Shown one piece after another: positions 1 through 7,036 of a DNA stretch of 64,000 nt. Positions within the stretch are counted from its first letter, which is position 1, and every line of letters begins with the position of its first letter. The notes below the pieces were generated by a model. That model worked only from the letters and a program-made list of their open reading frames with translations. It was not told where the DNA came from and made no database searches. Source of the DNA: Oscillospiraceae bacterium. GTDB lineage: Bacteria > Bacillota > Clostridia > Oscillospirales > Oscillospiraceae. Where the stretch lies: the NCBI GenBank assembly GCA_902795345.1, contig CADBKO010000002.1:1-64000 (forward strand). Reading direction: 5' to 3'. Position numbers and translations under genes: made by a program.

Positions 1-74
1 GGCTTAGCTCAGCTGGTTAGAGCGCATGCTTCACACGCATGAGGCCACTGGTTCGAGTCCAGTAGTCTCCACCA
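1..74 (+). tRNA. tRNA-Val (anticodon CAC), 5' end cut by the window edge
   Basis: The cloverleaf is legible. There is a D arm (GCTC/GAGC), an anticodon stem CATGC/GCATG around loop TTCACAC (anticodon CAC, which reads GUG), a T arm ACTGG/CCAGT, and a 3' acceptor strand AGTCTCC followed by A and an encoded CCA. The matching 5' acceptor strand should be GGAGGCT, but only GGCT lies in the window, so about three bases are missing. A strong hairpin follows directly. Confidence 0.9.
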
Positions 75-75
75 C

Positions 76-115
76 AAAGAAGCGCCTTTTGTCGAAAGAC
101 AAAAGGCGCTTCTTT
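76..115 (+). terminator. Intrinsic terminator of the tRNA-Val gene
   Basis: A perfect 18-bp stem (76-93 paired with 98-115) closes on a GAAA tetraloop, with the 3' arm ending in TCTTT. It starts two bases after the encoded CCA, so it should end the tRNA transcript. Because the stem is symmetric it could also work on the minus strand. Confidence 0.85.
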
Positions 116-118
116 GAA

Positions 119-245
119 TGATGTGTTCCGCTTGCGCGGAACGTGATGTGCGCTTCTCGCGTGATGTTTGCTTCGCAAGTGATGTGCGCCTCTCGCGTGA
201 AAAGCGGAGCACATCACATCACTTTGCGGCAAAGCCGCAAATTCC
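119..245. repeat. Tandem 18-bp mini-hairpin repeats with inverted ends
   Basis: Three consecutive 18-bp units start with GTGATGT at 143, 161 and 179, and each carries a tiny internal stem such as TTGCTTCGCAA. The block opens with GATGTGTTCCGCTT and closes with the near-complement AAGCGGAGCACATC, so the whole element has inverted ends. A further small stem, TTGCGGC/GCCGCAA, follows. No gene is visible here. Confidence 0.65.
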
Positions 246-253
246 TGTCATTG

Positions 254-345
254 GGGACGGTTCCCGTTGACACACCTCTCATTACCGAATGTGTCAATCA
301 GAACCGTCCCTGTTGACACGGGTTGATGTCAACGAGAACCGTCCC
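254..345. repeat. GGGACGGTTC-type palindromic repeat, left copy
   Basis: GGGACGGTTCCCGTTGACAC is followed by partly complementary blocks (GTGTCAA, then GAACCGTCCC) and by a second copy of the motif before 345. The same blocks recur at 1118-1183 on the other side of the 354-1085 gene and in degraded form at 36527-36586. They look like dispersed palindromic elements rather than gene-specific regulatory sites. Confidence 0.7.
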
Positions 346-353
346 CGTTGACA

Positions 354-1085
354 TTAGCCATTCCTTGTAGTTTGCAACCATTTAAATATGCTTTCAATTT
401 CTTCGGGAGATGTTAAAAACCATTCTTTACCAGGGGCGTTGTGCAACCATCGTTTCCTCATTCTTAGTATATCATGAAGTGTTTTTTCTAAAAGCGATGA
501 ATCATCACAGTTGATTAATAAAGCGAGATGTGGCAATTCGGGATAACAAGTCCCAGCTTGACTGAAAATTCTTCCAAGAGGGTCAACATCAGTCCTTCCA
601 ATTTTGCATTCCCAAACATTGTATCCTTTCAAAAGCGAGAATTCTCTATAACGATCATAATAATACACATAAACTGCTTTCTTTCCTACTCCAATTTCTT
701 TATCTGCTTTTAATTCAACGTCCTTCGTATTTTCTTTTTTGACAATTTCATCTATTTCTTTTTTCTTATAAAGCAGTTGCCAAACGCCGTAGCCGCGCTG
801 TTGAAGTCCTTCATCCCTCAGTTTTGCGCTTGCCTTCTTAAACACAGACACATATTCTGTTTTGTCCAATAACCCCCCTTGTTCTGCATGATATGTGGTT
901 ATCTTATCAATAGCGTCTTGTCTTTTAAACTGCTTACCATCATAAAATTGAATCAACAACTCAACAAAAACGTTAGGAGTTAATTCAATACCTTCGTATT
1001 TATAACCCATTTTTATCCCCCTCAGACATGCTGACAAATAATCATTGTATTCAGTTATCATACTATCCAGTATAAGCCAATTCAT
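354..1085 (-). CDS. GIY-YIG nuclease family protein (T5orf172-like C-terminal domain)
   Basis: The 243-residue product has an alpha-helical N-terminal part of about 130 residues that I do not recognise. A GIY-YIG type domain follows: AVYVYYYD at 137-144, then CKIGRT at 160-165, a Glu in the LLEKTLH helix near 200, and GKEWF at 219-223. This is the spacing of T5orf172/MUG113-like members of the superfamily, which are usually DNA nucleases; the target is unknown. The gene is visibly AT-rich against its GC-rich neighbours and is bracketed by GGGACGGTTC repeats, which suggests recent acquisition. The start could instead be an internal Met (residue 9 or 26), because no strong ribosome binding site marks the first ATG. 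Confidence 0.7.
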   Translation of the reverse strand: MNWLILDSMITEYNDYLSACLRGIKMGYKYEGIELTPNVFVELLIQFYDGKQFKRQDAIDKITTYHAEQGGLLDKTEYVSVFKKASAKLRDEGLQQRGYGVWQLLYKKKEIDEIVKKENTKDVELKADKEIGVGKKAVYVYYYDRYREFSLLKGYNVWECKIGRTDVDPLGRIFSQAGTCYPELPHLALLINCDDSSLLEKTLHDILRMRKRWLHNAPGKEWFLTSPEEIESIFKWLQTTRNG

Positions 1086-1117
1086 TATAGCATGCTAAGA
1101 GGCTAAAAGGAAGGGCG

Positions 1118-1183
1118 GGGACTGTCGATAGGGACGGTTCCAGCTGACACACGGGTTGCTGTCAACGAGAACCGTCCCCTATC
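1118..1183. repeat. GGGACGGTTC-type palindromic repeat, right copy
   Basis: GGGACGGTTCCAGCTGACAC is followed by GGGTTGCTGTCAACGAGAAC and CGTCCCCTA, which can fold back on the first block. It matches the elements at 254-345, so the AT-rich GIY-YIG gene lies between two members of one family. Confidence 0.7.
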
Positions 1184-1229
1184 TTTATGCGTCTGCGCAT
1201 TCTGGCGCTTTGCCGCCCGCGCCGAGGGG

Positions 1230-1637
1230 TCAGTTTTCCGCGGCCCAATTCTCAATCTTCAGACGGTCCACGCGGGAGAATTCCCGCTCATTGTTGGTGA
1301 CAAGGGTCAGCCCCTTCGCTCTGGCGTGCGCCGCGATCAGCAGATCGTTCGCCCCGATCAGGCTCCCCTGCTTCGATAACGTTTGCCGGATATCCCCATA
1401 TTCCCGCGCGGCGTCCGCATCGAAGGGCAGCACCTGAATATGGGCCAGGAAAACCATCAGCGCCAAGCGGTTCTGCTCCGGCCTGCTGCTTTTGCAAACG
1501 CCGAATTCCAGCTCTGCCAGCGTGATCGCGGAAACACAGACTTCCTCCGGGTCGTGGGCCGTCAATCGGGCGAGAACGACCTCGGGTCGCTTGTTGATGG
1601 CATAGGCAATGATATTGGTGTCCAGCATATACTTCAT
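1230..1637 (-). CDS. vapC: VapC-like PIN-domain toxin ribonuclease
   Basis: The 135-residue single PIN domain carries the expected acidic residues: Asp6 in MLDTNI, Glu42 in the LAELEFGV motif, Asp98 in NDLLIAAHA, and a TNNEREF segment near 114-120. PIN toxins of this size are Mg-dependent RNases that cut tRNA or rRNA when not held by their antitoxin. The start codon overlaps the stop of the upstream antitoxin gene by four bases (ATGA), so translation is probably coupled. The RNA target cannot be read from the sequence. Confidence 0.9.
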   Translation of the reverse strand: MKYMLDTNIIAYAINKRPEVVLARLTAHDPEEVCVSAITLAELEFGVCKSSRPEQNRLALMVFLAHIQVLPFDADAAREYGDIRQTLSKQGSLIGANDLLIAAHARAKGLTLVTNNEREFSRVDRLKIENWAAEN

Positions 1638-1864
1638 AAGCTGTCTCGCTCCTGCACCGGAAGCGATTCGATGCCATCCGCCAGAAAGTCCTCTGTGAAA
1701 TGGGGAAGGCTATCCACCATGCTTCTCCACGGGTCGTTCTTCGGCATCAGGATCACAATGCTTCCGATGCGGTTGACCAAAACCTCATCATCCGTAAACC
1801 GGCAGCTTTTCGGCAAGCGCACCGCCTGGCTGCCCCCGGTGGTAAAAATCTTTGCAGTATCCAT
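1634..1864 (-). CDS. vapB: VapB-type antitoxin (AbrB/SpoVT-like fold)
   Basis: This is a 76-residue protein. The N-terminal AKIFTTGGSQAVRLPKSCRF segment is typical of VapB swapped-hairpin (AbrB-type) DNA-binding antitoxins, and the acidic C-terminal half would wrap the toxin. I chose the ATG at 1862-1864 because GGGAGGTGAG precedes it at good spacing. Upstream in-frame codons would encode an unlikely Cys/Tyr-rich leader that overlaps the promoter. It lies first in the operon, as VapB usually does, and the complex probably autoregulates the promoter at 1885-1913. Confidence 0.88.
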   Translation of the reverse strand: MDTAKIFTTGGSQAVRLPKSCRFTDDEVLVNRIGSIVILMPKNDPWRSMVDSLPHFTEDFLADGIESLPVQERDSL

Positions 1865-1884
1865 CCTGCTCACCTCCCGGTAAT

Positions 1885-1913
1885 AGTATATACAAAAGTA
1901 GATATAAATGCAA
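1885..1913 (-). promoter_or_regulatory. Sigma-A promoter of vapBC
   Basis: On the minus strand TTGCAT (1908-1913) and TATACT (1885-1890) are separated by 17 bp, about 20 bp upstream of the vapB start. The region is AT-rich within GC-rich surroundings. Confidence 0.75.
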
Positions 1914-2045
1914 GCGCAAGCGGAGGGGGTTGCGGGTTCCATAACAGAAATCCCCGCATTTCCGTTCCCGCCTCTGGCCCCGGGCGGGAAAAGATGCTAC
2001 AATAGGCAAAAACCTGGGAAGGGACAAGGAGAGGAGAAAGGCAAG

Positions 2046-2525
2046 ATGCTGGAAGCGGATCGTTTGGTGATCTACGCGGCCTCGGAAGACGAGATGAACC
2101 GGATCGCGGCCTCGGAGGAGGACGCCCATCTGCGGGAAGCCTATGGGGAAATGCTGCGGGGCAGCCTGGCCCATCCGGAGGACTGGGGCTGGTATGCCCT
2201 CTGGCTGATCGTCCGCAAGGACGGCAAGTGCATCGGGAACCTGTCCTTCAAGGGCGTGCCCGACAACGGCATGGTGGAGCTGGGCTACGGGATCGCGGAG
2301 GAATACCGGGGACTGGGCTATGCGACGGAGGCGGTGGAGACGATCCTGACCTGGGCCTTCGACCAGCCCGGGGTGACCTCGGTGGCCGCGGAGACGGAGG
2401 AAGGCAACGCCGCCTCCCGCCGGGTGCTGGAAAAATGCGGCTTTATCCCCGCCGGGGAGGGCCGGGAAGGCCCCCGCTTCGTGCTGAACCTCAGCAGCTA
2501 TGAGGACCCCGATCCGTTCCTCTGA
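2046..2525 (+). CDS. GNAT family N-acetyltransferase (RimJ/RimL-like)
   Basis: This is a 159-residue single GNAT domain. The acetyl-CoA-binding segment reads YRGLGYATEAVETIL, preceded by the beta strand VELGYGIAEE and followed by NAASRRVLEKCGF, which is typical of the acetyltransferase_3 (RimJ/RimL) branch. It transfers acetyl from acetyl-CoA to an amine; the substrate is unknown. ATG 2046 is preferred because GAGGAGAAAGGC precedes it, and a longer in-frame reading would run back through the vapB promoter. The gene is monocistronic and ends before a hairpin at 2568. Confidence 0.85.
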   Translation: MLEADRLVIYAASEDEMNRIAASEEDAHLREAYGEMLRGSLAHPEDWGWYALWLIVRKDGKCIGNLSFKGVPDNGMVELGYGIAEEYRGLGYATEAVETILTWAFDQPGVTSVAAETEEGNAASRRVLEKCGFIPAGEGREGPRFVLNLSSYEDPDPFL

Positions 2526-2567
2526 GCGAGCGGGCCACAGGGAGAATGACCGCAGGGGAAACACAAA

Positions 2568-2590
2568 GGCAGGGGCATTTTGCCCCTGCC
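2568..2590 (+). terminator. Hairpin terminator after the GNAT gene
   Basis: GGCAGGGGCA (2568-2577) and TGCCCCTGCC (2581-2590) pair perfectly around a TTT loop, followed by TCGTCTTT. It sits about 40 bp after the GNAT stop codon. Confidence 0.7.
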
Positions 2591-2800
2591 TCGTCTTTGC
2601 CTGCTATCGCTGCGGGCAGCGATAGCAGGACGCTCCCGAAGGAGCGAATCAACTCTCGTCTTGCTCTCGTCCCGCCGCAGCGGGCAATCCCCCGTAAGAC
2701 AAGGGGACGGGGGATTGGACGGGGATACGGATTGCCACACCCGCTTCGCGGGTTCGCAATGACGGAGCTGGGGGAGGCCTGGCGCTTAAGCTGATGACAC
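2591..2800. repeat. Repeat-filled gap with a CGGATTGCC...GCAATGACG palindrome
   Basis: The stretch between 2526 and the promoter at 2889 holds no gene. It contains a hairpin CTATCGCTG/CAGCGATAG near 2602, a GTCCCGCCGCAGCGGG module also seen near 10045 and 10455, and at 2728-2764 one copy of the dispersed palindrome (CGGATTGCC, variable stem, GCAATGACG) found seven times in the window. Confidence 0.7.
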
Positions 2801-2888
2801 TTCTTCAAAGAGGGAGCCGGAACGGGGCGCTTGCTGAGTCGGGGCGCTGACAGAGGGCCGCGCCGCCCGCCGCGGCGCGCCGGAGCGG

Positions 2889-2917
2889 TTGACAATCGCC
2901 GCGAATGGGTCTATTTT
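2889..2917 (+). promoter_or_regulatory. Sigma-A promoter of the anion-type transporter
   Basis: TTGACA (2889-2894) and TATTTT (2912-2917) are separated by 17 bp, 33 bp upstream of the start codon of the next gene. Confidence 0.75.
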
Positions 2918-2949
2918 AATGCGGCGGCCAGCGGGAAGGAGGCGGACGG

Positions 2950-4056
2950 ATGGCAAAGCTCAAGACATTCCTGAAAAGAGAACCGATCCTGGTGATCGCG
3001 GCCCTGGCGGCGGTATTGAGCTGCATCCCGGTGCCGCCGGACGCCGCCTATCTCGGCTATATCGACTTCCGCACCCTGGCCCTCCTCTATGCGCTGATGG
3101 TGGTATCGGCGGGGCTGCGGCAGGCGGGGGCTCTGGAGGCGATGACCCACCTGGTCTGCCGCCGGGCGGGGAGCGCCCGGGCCCTGGCCGTCACTCTGGT
3201 GACGGTGACCTTTTTCAGCTCCATGCTCATCACCAACGACGTGGCCCTGCTCACCTTCGTCCCCTTCACCCTGGTGCTGCTGGGGCTCACAGGACGGGGG
3301 CAGGACGTGATCCTGGTGGTGGTGCTCCAGACCGCGGCGGCCAACCTGGGCAGCATGCTGACCCCCGTGGGGAACCCCCAGAACCTTTATCTGTATACCC
3401 ATTACGCCCTCTCCGCCGGAGACTTCTTCCGCATCACGGCCCCCCTCTGGGCCCTGTCCCTGCTGCTTTGCCTGCTGGGCTGCCTCCTTCTGCCCCGGGT
3501 GAAGCTGGCCCCGGAGCTGGGGGAAGCGCCGAGGCCGGACAGGAAGCTGCTGTGGCTCTATCTGGGGCTTTTTGCCCTCTGCCTCCTCTCCGTGTTCCGG
3601 CTGCTGCCTTGGGGTGCGCTGCTGGCGGTTTTGGCGGCGGCGCTGCTGATCCTGGACCGGAAGGCGCTCCTGCGGGCGGATTTCCTGCTGCTGCTGACCT
3701 TCGTGGCCTTCTTTATCTTTGCCGGGAACCTGGCGCGGCTGGAGGCGGTGGAAGCCCTGCTGCGGAGGCTGCTGGCGGGGCGGGAATACTGGACGGCGCT
3801 CCTGGCCAGCCAGGTCATCAGCAACGTGCCCGCGGCCCTGCTCCTCTCCGGCTTCACGGACAGCGCGCGGGAGCTGCTGCTGGGCGTGGACGTGGGCGGC
3901 CTGGGCACCCCCGTCGCCAGCCTGGCCAGCCTGATAAGCCTGAAGCTCTATTCCCGGAGCCGGGAGGCGAAGCCGGGGAAGTTCCTGCTGGTGTTTTTGC
4001 TCGTGAACGTGCTTTTGCTTGCGCTGCTGTCCGGGGCGAAGCTGGTGATGAAGTGA
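2950..4056 (+). CDS. Ion transporter superfamily permease (ArsB/CitM/SLC13-like)
   Basis: The 368-residue integral membrane protein has about ten hydrophobic segments. Two paired signature regions mark the ion transporter (IT) superfamily: SSMLITNDVALLTFVPF, then TPVGNPQNL in the first half, and QVISNVPAALLLSGF in the second. Members export arsenite or carry citrate, dicarboxylate or Na+/H+. No ATPase or substrate-defining partner lies nearby, so the substrate is open. The start ATG has an excellent AAGGAGG ribosome binding site, and the gene has its own promoter. Confidence 0.8.
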   Translation: MAKLKTFLKREPILVIAALAAVLSCIPVPPDAAYLGYIDFRTLALLYALMVVSAGLRQAGALEAMTHLVCRRAGSARALAVTLVTVTFFSSMLITNDVALLTFVPFTLVLLGLTGRGQDVILVVVLQTAAANLGSMLTPVGNPQNLYLYTHYALSAGDFFRITAPLWALSLLLCLLGCLLLPRVKLAPELGEAPRPDRKLLWLYLGLFALCLLSVFRLLPWGALLAVLAAALLILDRKALLRADFLLLLTFVAFFIFAGNLARLEAVEALLRRLLAGREYWTALLASQVISNVPAALLLSGFTDSARELLLGVDVGGLGTPVASLASLISLKLYSRSREAKPGKFLLVFLLVNVLLLALLSGAKLVMK

Positions 4057-4096
4057 ACAGATGCGCTTGATATGGGGGCGGCTGCTATGAATCACC

Positions 4097-4152
4097 CTGA
4101 CTCCCTCCGTCATCGCCTAACGGCGATGCCACCTCCCTCAGAGAGGGAGGCA
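4097..4152. repeat. CTCCCTC...GAGGGAG palindromic repeat
   Basis: CTGACTCCCTCCGTCATCGC with complementary GGCGATGCC is followed by CCTCCCTCAGAGAGGGAGG, giving two nested hairpins. Related copies lie at 9985-10040, 10577-10731, 20472-20520 and 41398-41448. It sits just after the transporter gene. Confidence 0.7.
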
Positions 4153-4190
4153 AACGAGGCTTCCTCATAGAGGGAAGCAAGAGAAAACCC

Positions 4191-4219
4191 TTGTCAGGAC
4201 AGGGGAAATATGCTAATTT
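4191..4219 (+). promoter_or_regulatory. Extended -10 promoter of azlCD
   Basis: TTGTCA (4191-4196), a 17-bp spacer ending in TGC, and TAATTT (4214-4219) form an extended -10 promoter about 33 bp before azlC. Confidence 0.65.
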
Positions 4220-4252
4220 AAATCACATATCCCGGGGAAAGGGGGCGAGGTC

Positions 4253-4975
4253 ATGAAACAGGCGAAGGGGGCGAAGTCCGCCTTTGCGGAGGGCGTGCGG
4301 GACGGCATCCCCATCGCCCTGGGCTACTTCGCCGTGGCCTTTTCCCTGGGCATCGCCGCCAGGGACGCTGGGCTCACCCCCCTCCAGGGCTTCATCGCCA
4401 GCGTCCTCTGCACCGCCTCCGCCGGGGAGCATGCCCTGTTCACCCTGATCGGCGCGGGGGCCGCGGCCTGGGAGGTGGCCCTGGTGACCCTCATCACCAA
4501 CGCCCGCTATTTCCTCATGAGCTGCGCCCTCAGCCAGCGCATTTCCCCGGAAATGAAGAACGGACACCGCTATCTGGTGGGCGCGGCGGTGACGGACGAG
4601 ATATTCGGCATCAGCATCGCCCGGCCCGGGGCCCTGGAGCCGAAATATCACTACGGGGCCATGGCGGTGGCGGTGCCCGCCTGGGCCCTGGGAACCGCCC
4701 TGGGCATCCTCATGGGCACCATCCTGCCCGGGCGGGTGGTGAGCGCCCTGGGCGTGGCTCTCTACGGCATGTTCCTGGCCATCATCATCCCCCCTGCCCG
4801 GAAGGAAAGGAGCGTGGCCCTCTGCGTGGTCTTCGGCTTCCTGTGCAGCTGGGCTGCCGGGGTGCTGCCCGCCCTGCGGGAGCTCTCCGCCGGGACGCGG
4901 ACCATCCTGCTGACCCTGGGCCTCTCCGCCCTGGCCGCCCTGCTCTTCCCCCGAAAGGAGGAGCCGGATGCATAA
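4253..4975 (+). CDS. azlC: AzlC family branched-chain amino acid exporter, large subunit
   Basis: The 240-residue membrane protein starts with the family block FAEGVRDGIPIALGYFAVAF. It then has the conserved region around ASAGEHALFTL, the NARYFLMSCAL motif, and the VTDEIF motif near 120. AzlC with AzlD exports branched-chain amino acids or analogues such as azaleucine. Length and motifs match the family. It has its own promoter, and its last codons overlap azlD by eight bases, with the azlD ribosome binding site (AAAGGAGG) inside the azlC end. Confidence 0.9.
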   Translation: MKQAKGAKSAFAEGVRDGIPIALGYFAVAFSLGIAARDAGLTPLQGFIASVLCTASAGEHALFTLIGAGAAAWEVALVTLITNARYFLMSCALSQRISPEMKNGHRYLVGAAVTDEIFGISIARPGALEPKYHYGAMAVAVPAWALGTALGILMGTILPGRVVSALGVALYGMFLAIIIPPARKERSVALCVVFGFLCSWAAGVLPALRELSAGTRTILLTLGLSALAALLFPRKEEPDA

Positions 4976-5273
4976 CTACCTGTATATCCTCATCGCCTTC
5001 GCGGTGATCTACGCCATCCGCGTGCTGCCCCTGACCCTGATCCGCAAGCCCCTGCGCAGCCGCTTCCTCCGCTCCTTCCTCTACTATGTGCCCTATGTCA
5101 CCCTGGCGGTGATGACCTTCCCCGCCATCGTGGAGGCGACCCAGGTCCCCCTGGCGGGCGTCGCCGCCCTGATCGCCGGGGCCGCCGTGGCCTTCTTCGG
5201 CGGCAGCCTCCTCACCGTGGCCGCCACCTGCTGCGGCGTGGTCTTTGTCCTGGAGTGGATTTTGGTCCGGTGA
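4968..5273 (+). CDS. azlD: AzlD family branched-chain amino acid exporter, small subunit
   Basis: This 101-residue protein with three to four transmembrane segments carries the AzlD signature VIYAIRVLPLTLIRKPLRS near the start, followed by LYYVPYVTLAVMTFPAIV. It is the obligate partner of AzlC. Start ATG 4968 overlaps the azlC stop, which indicates translational coupling. A terminator hairpin follows at 5295. Confidence 0.9.
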   Translation: MHNYLYILIAFAVIYAIRVLPLTLIRKPLRSRFLRSFLYYVPYVTLAVMTFPAIVEATQVPLAGVAALIAGAAVAFFGGSLLTVAATCCGVVFVLEWILVR

Positions 5274-5294
5274 AGTATTCTCCGGAAAACAAGG

Positions 5295-5322
5295 CCCCCT
5301 GTCCTTTTTATTGGACAGGGGG
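5295..5322 (+). terminator. Terminator of azlCD
   Basis: CCCCCTGTCC (5295-5304) pairs with GGACAGGGGG (5313-5322) around a T-rich loop, followed by TTTCGT. It lies about 20 bp after the azlD stop. Confidence 0.8.
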
Positions 5323-5367
5323 TTTCGTATACTGTGGTCAGAAAACGGATCACAGGAGGGAAAGATC

Positions 5368-5478
5368 ATGCGCGGTTATTTCACGGCAGGCGGCTATTAT
5401 GGACTGGTGGACGGCAAATACGTCCTCTTTGCCTCCGAATCGGATTACTACGACGCCATGGAAGAGGACGAAGACTGA
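5368..5478 (+). CDS. Small conserved-looking acidic protein (36 aa)
   Basis: The reading frame MRGYFTAGGYYGLVDG continues to KYVLFASESDYYDAMEEDED. It has an AGGAGGG ribosome binding site seven bases before the ATG, its own terminator at 5487, and a TATACT box at 5328-5333. The aromatic-rich body and acidic tail look like a real micro-protein, not random sequence. I recall similar short proteins in gut Clostridia but cannot name a family. It lies between azlD and the pantothenate genes, and its function is unknown. Confidence 0.7.
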   Translation: MRGYFTAGGYYGLVDGKYVLFASESDYYDAMEEDED

Positions 5479-5486
5479 CGGATACT

Positions 5487-5510
5487 GCCGGGGCGCGGCA
5501 CCGCCCCGGC
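5487..5510 (+). terminator. Terminator of the 36-residue ORF
   Basis: GCCGGGGCG (5487-5495) pairs with CGCCCCGGC (5502-5510), followed by an AAATATATTTT tract. It starts nine bases after the small gene stops. Confidence 0.8.
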
Positions 5511-5530
5511 AAATATATTTTCATAAGGGC

Positions 5531-5558
5531 TTTACAAACCGGGAAAGCCTGCTATAAT
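5531..5558 (+). promoter_or_regulatory. Sigma-A promoter of the ECF S component-coaX operon
   Basis: TTTACA (5531-5536) and a consensus TATAAT (5553-5558) are 16 bp apart, with a TGC extended -10. The leader of about 55 nt shows no riboswitch I can recognise. Confidence 0.8.
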
Positions 5559-5618
5559 GGGGCCGAAATTTGCGCCGCACTCACAGGCAAGTGAGGCGAC
5601 AGCAAGGAGGAATTGAAT

Positions 5619-6203
5619 ATGGAAAGCAAGAGATTCAACACACGAAAGCTCACCGGGCTGGCGCTGCTGACCGCCGTTGTGGTCATCCTCCAGTTCCTGG
5701 GAGCTTTCATCCGCTTCGGGCCCTTCTCCATCAGCCTGGTGCTGATCCCCATCGTGGTGGGCGCCGCCCTCTACGGGGTGCTGGCCGGGGCCTGGCTGGG
5801 CTTCGTCTTCGGCCTGGTGGTGCTCCTCAGCGGCGACGCGGCGGCCTTCCTGGTCATAAGCCCCGTCGGGACGGTCCTGGTGGTGCTGCTCAAGGGCGCT
5901 CTGGCCGGCCTCTGCGCCGGGGCGGTGTACCGGGCCCTGAGCAAGGTCAATGAGACCGTGGCGGTCATCGTGGCGGCCATCGTGGCCCCGGTGGTGAACA
6001 CGGGCATTTTCCTGCTGGGCTGCCTGGTGTTCTTCCTGCCCACCGTCACCGAATGGGGCCAGGCCATGGGCTTCGAGAGCGTGGGGAAATACATGATCCT
6101 GGGCCTGGTGGGGGGCAACTTCCTCTTCGAGCTGCTCTTCAACGTCATCCTGAGCCCCGTGATCGTCCGGCTGATCCGTCTGGGCAAAAAAGACAACAAG
6201 TAA
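5619..6203 (+). CDS. ECF transporter S component, probably for pantothenate
   Basis: The 194-residue protein has five to six transmembrane segments. Its N-terminal arrangement RKLTGLALLTAVVVILQFLG, then FGPFSISLVLIPIVVGA, fits substrate-binding S components of energy-coupling-factor transporters. Coupling with coaX 12 bp downstream makes pantothenate the likely substrate (inference). The shared EcfA/A'/T module is not in this window. ATG 5619 is chosen because AAGGAGG ends eight bases before it; an in-frame TTG at 5613 is too close to that site. Confidence 0.8.
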   Translation: MESKRFNTRKLTGLALLTAVVVILQFLGAFIRFGPFSISLVLIPIVVGAALYGVLAGAWLGFVFGLVVLLSGDAAAFLVISPVGTVLVVLLKGALAGLCAGAVYRALSKVNETVAVIVAAIVAPVVNTGIFLLGCLVFFLPTVTEWGQAMGFESVGKYMILGLVGGNFLFELLFNVILSPVIVRLIRLGKKDNK

Positions 6204-6215
6204 GGAGCGGTTACT

Positions 6216-6989
6216 ATGATCCTGGCCTTTGATATCGGCAACACCAACATCGTCATCGGCGGCTTTGAGAAGGACAAGACCATTTTCCTCACCCGGGTGG
6301 CTACCGACCTGACCAAGACCGAGGCGGAATATGCCGTGCTGGTGAAGAACATCCTGGAGATCTACCGGGTGGAGCGGGAGAGCATCGAGGGGAGCATCGT
6401 CTCCAGCGTGGTGCCACCCCTGAACAATGTGCTGATCCGGGTCATGGAGCTGATCTGCGGCAAAAGCCCCCTGGTGGTGGGCCCCGGCATCAAGACCGGC
6501 CTCAACATCGCCTCCGGCGACCCCCGGGAGCTGGGGGCCGACCTGGTGGTGGCCGCCGTGGCCGCTTTGCAGAAATACCCCAAGCCCCAGATCATCCTGG
6601 ACCTGGGCACCGCCACCACCTTCTCCGTGCTGGACTCCAAGGGCGTTTTCCGGGGCGTGGTCATCTACCCCGGCGTCATGGTCTCCTTCGACGCCCTGGC
6701 CTCCCGCACCGCCCAGCTGCCCCGCATCAGCTTCGACGAGCCGAAGCAGGTCATCGGCACCACCAGCGTGGACTGCATGCAGTCCGGCCTCATCTACGGC
6801 AACGCCGGGATGCTGGACGGCCTCATCGAGCGCATCGAGGGCGAGCTGGGAGAGACCTGCACCGTCATCGCCACCGGCGGGCTCAGCGGCAAGATCATCC
6901 CCCACTGCAAGCGGGACATCATCCTGGACGAGAACCTGCTGCTGGACGGCCTGCGCATCCTCTACGAGAAGAACCAGAAGAAGAAATAA
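6216..6989 (+). CDS. coaX: Type III pantothenate kinase
   Basis: The 257-residue ASKHA-fold kinase has the phosphate-1 motif AFDIGNTNIVIGGF at the N-terminus, a GADLVVAAVAA block, the phosphate-2 motif LDLGTATTFSVLD, and GGLSGKIIP near the C-terminus. It phosphorylates pantothenate at the first step of coenzyme A synthesis, usually needing K+ and insensitive to CoA feedback. Start ATG follows AAGGAGCGG. It is the second gene after the ECF S component and is followed by a strong terminator. Confidence 0.95.
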   Translation: MILAFDIGNTNIVIGGFEKDKTIFLTRVATDLTKTEAEYAVLVKNILEIYRVERESIEGSIVSSVVPPLNNVLIRVMELICGKSPLVVGPGIKTGLNIASGDPRELGADLVVAAVAALQKYPKPQIILDLGTATTFSVLDSKGVFRGVVIYPGVMVSFDALASRTAQLPRISFDEPKQVIGTTSVDCMQSGLIYGNAGMLDGLIERIEGELGETCTVIATGGLSGKIIPHCKRDIILDENLLLDGLRILYEKNQKKK

Positions 6990-7002
6990 AAAGAGTAAGG
7001 GC

Positions 7003-7030
7003 GGGGCCCCTGCCGTTCGGCAGGGGCCCC
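7003..7030. terminator. Terminator between coaX and the convergent membrane gene
   Basis: A perfect 12-bp stem (GGGGCCCCTGCC at 7003-7014 with its complement at 7019-7030) closes on a GTTC loop. It lies between two converging genes and probably serves both. Confidence 0.85.
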
Positions 7031-7036
7031 GGTTAT

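Noticed and set aside
2889..4113. Overlapping Gly/Pro/Ala-rich frames on both strands over the anion-type transporter
   Set aside because: They are shadows of a GC-rich membrane protein gene that has a promoter, ribosome binding site and family motifs.
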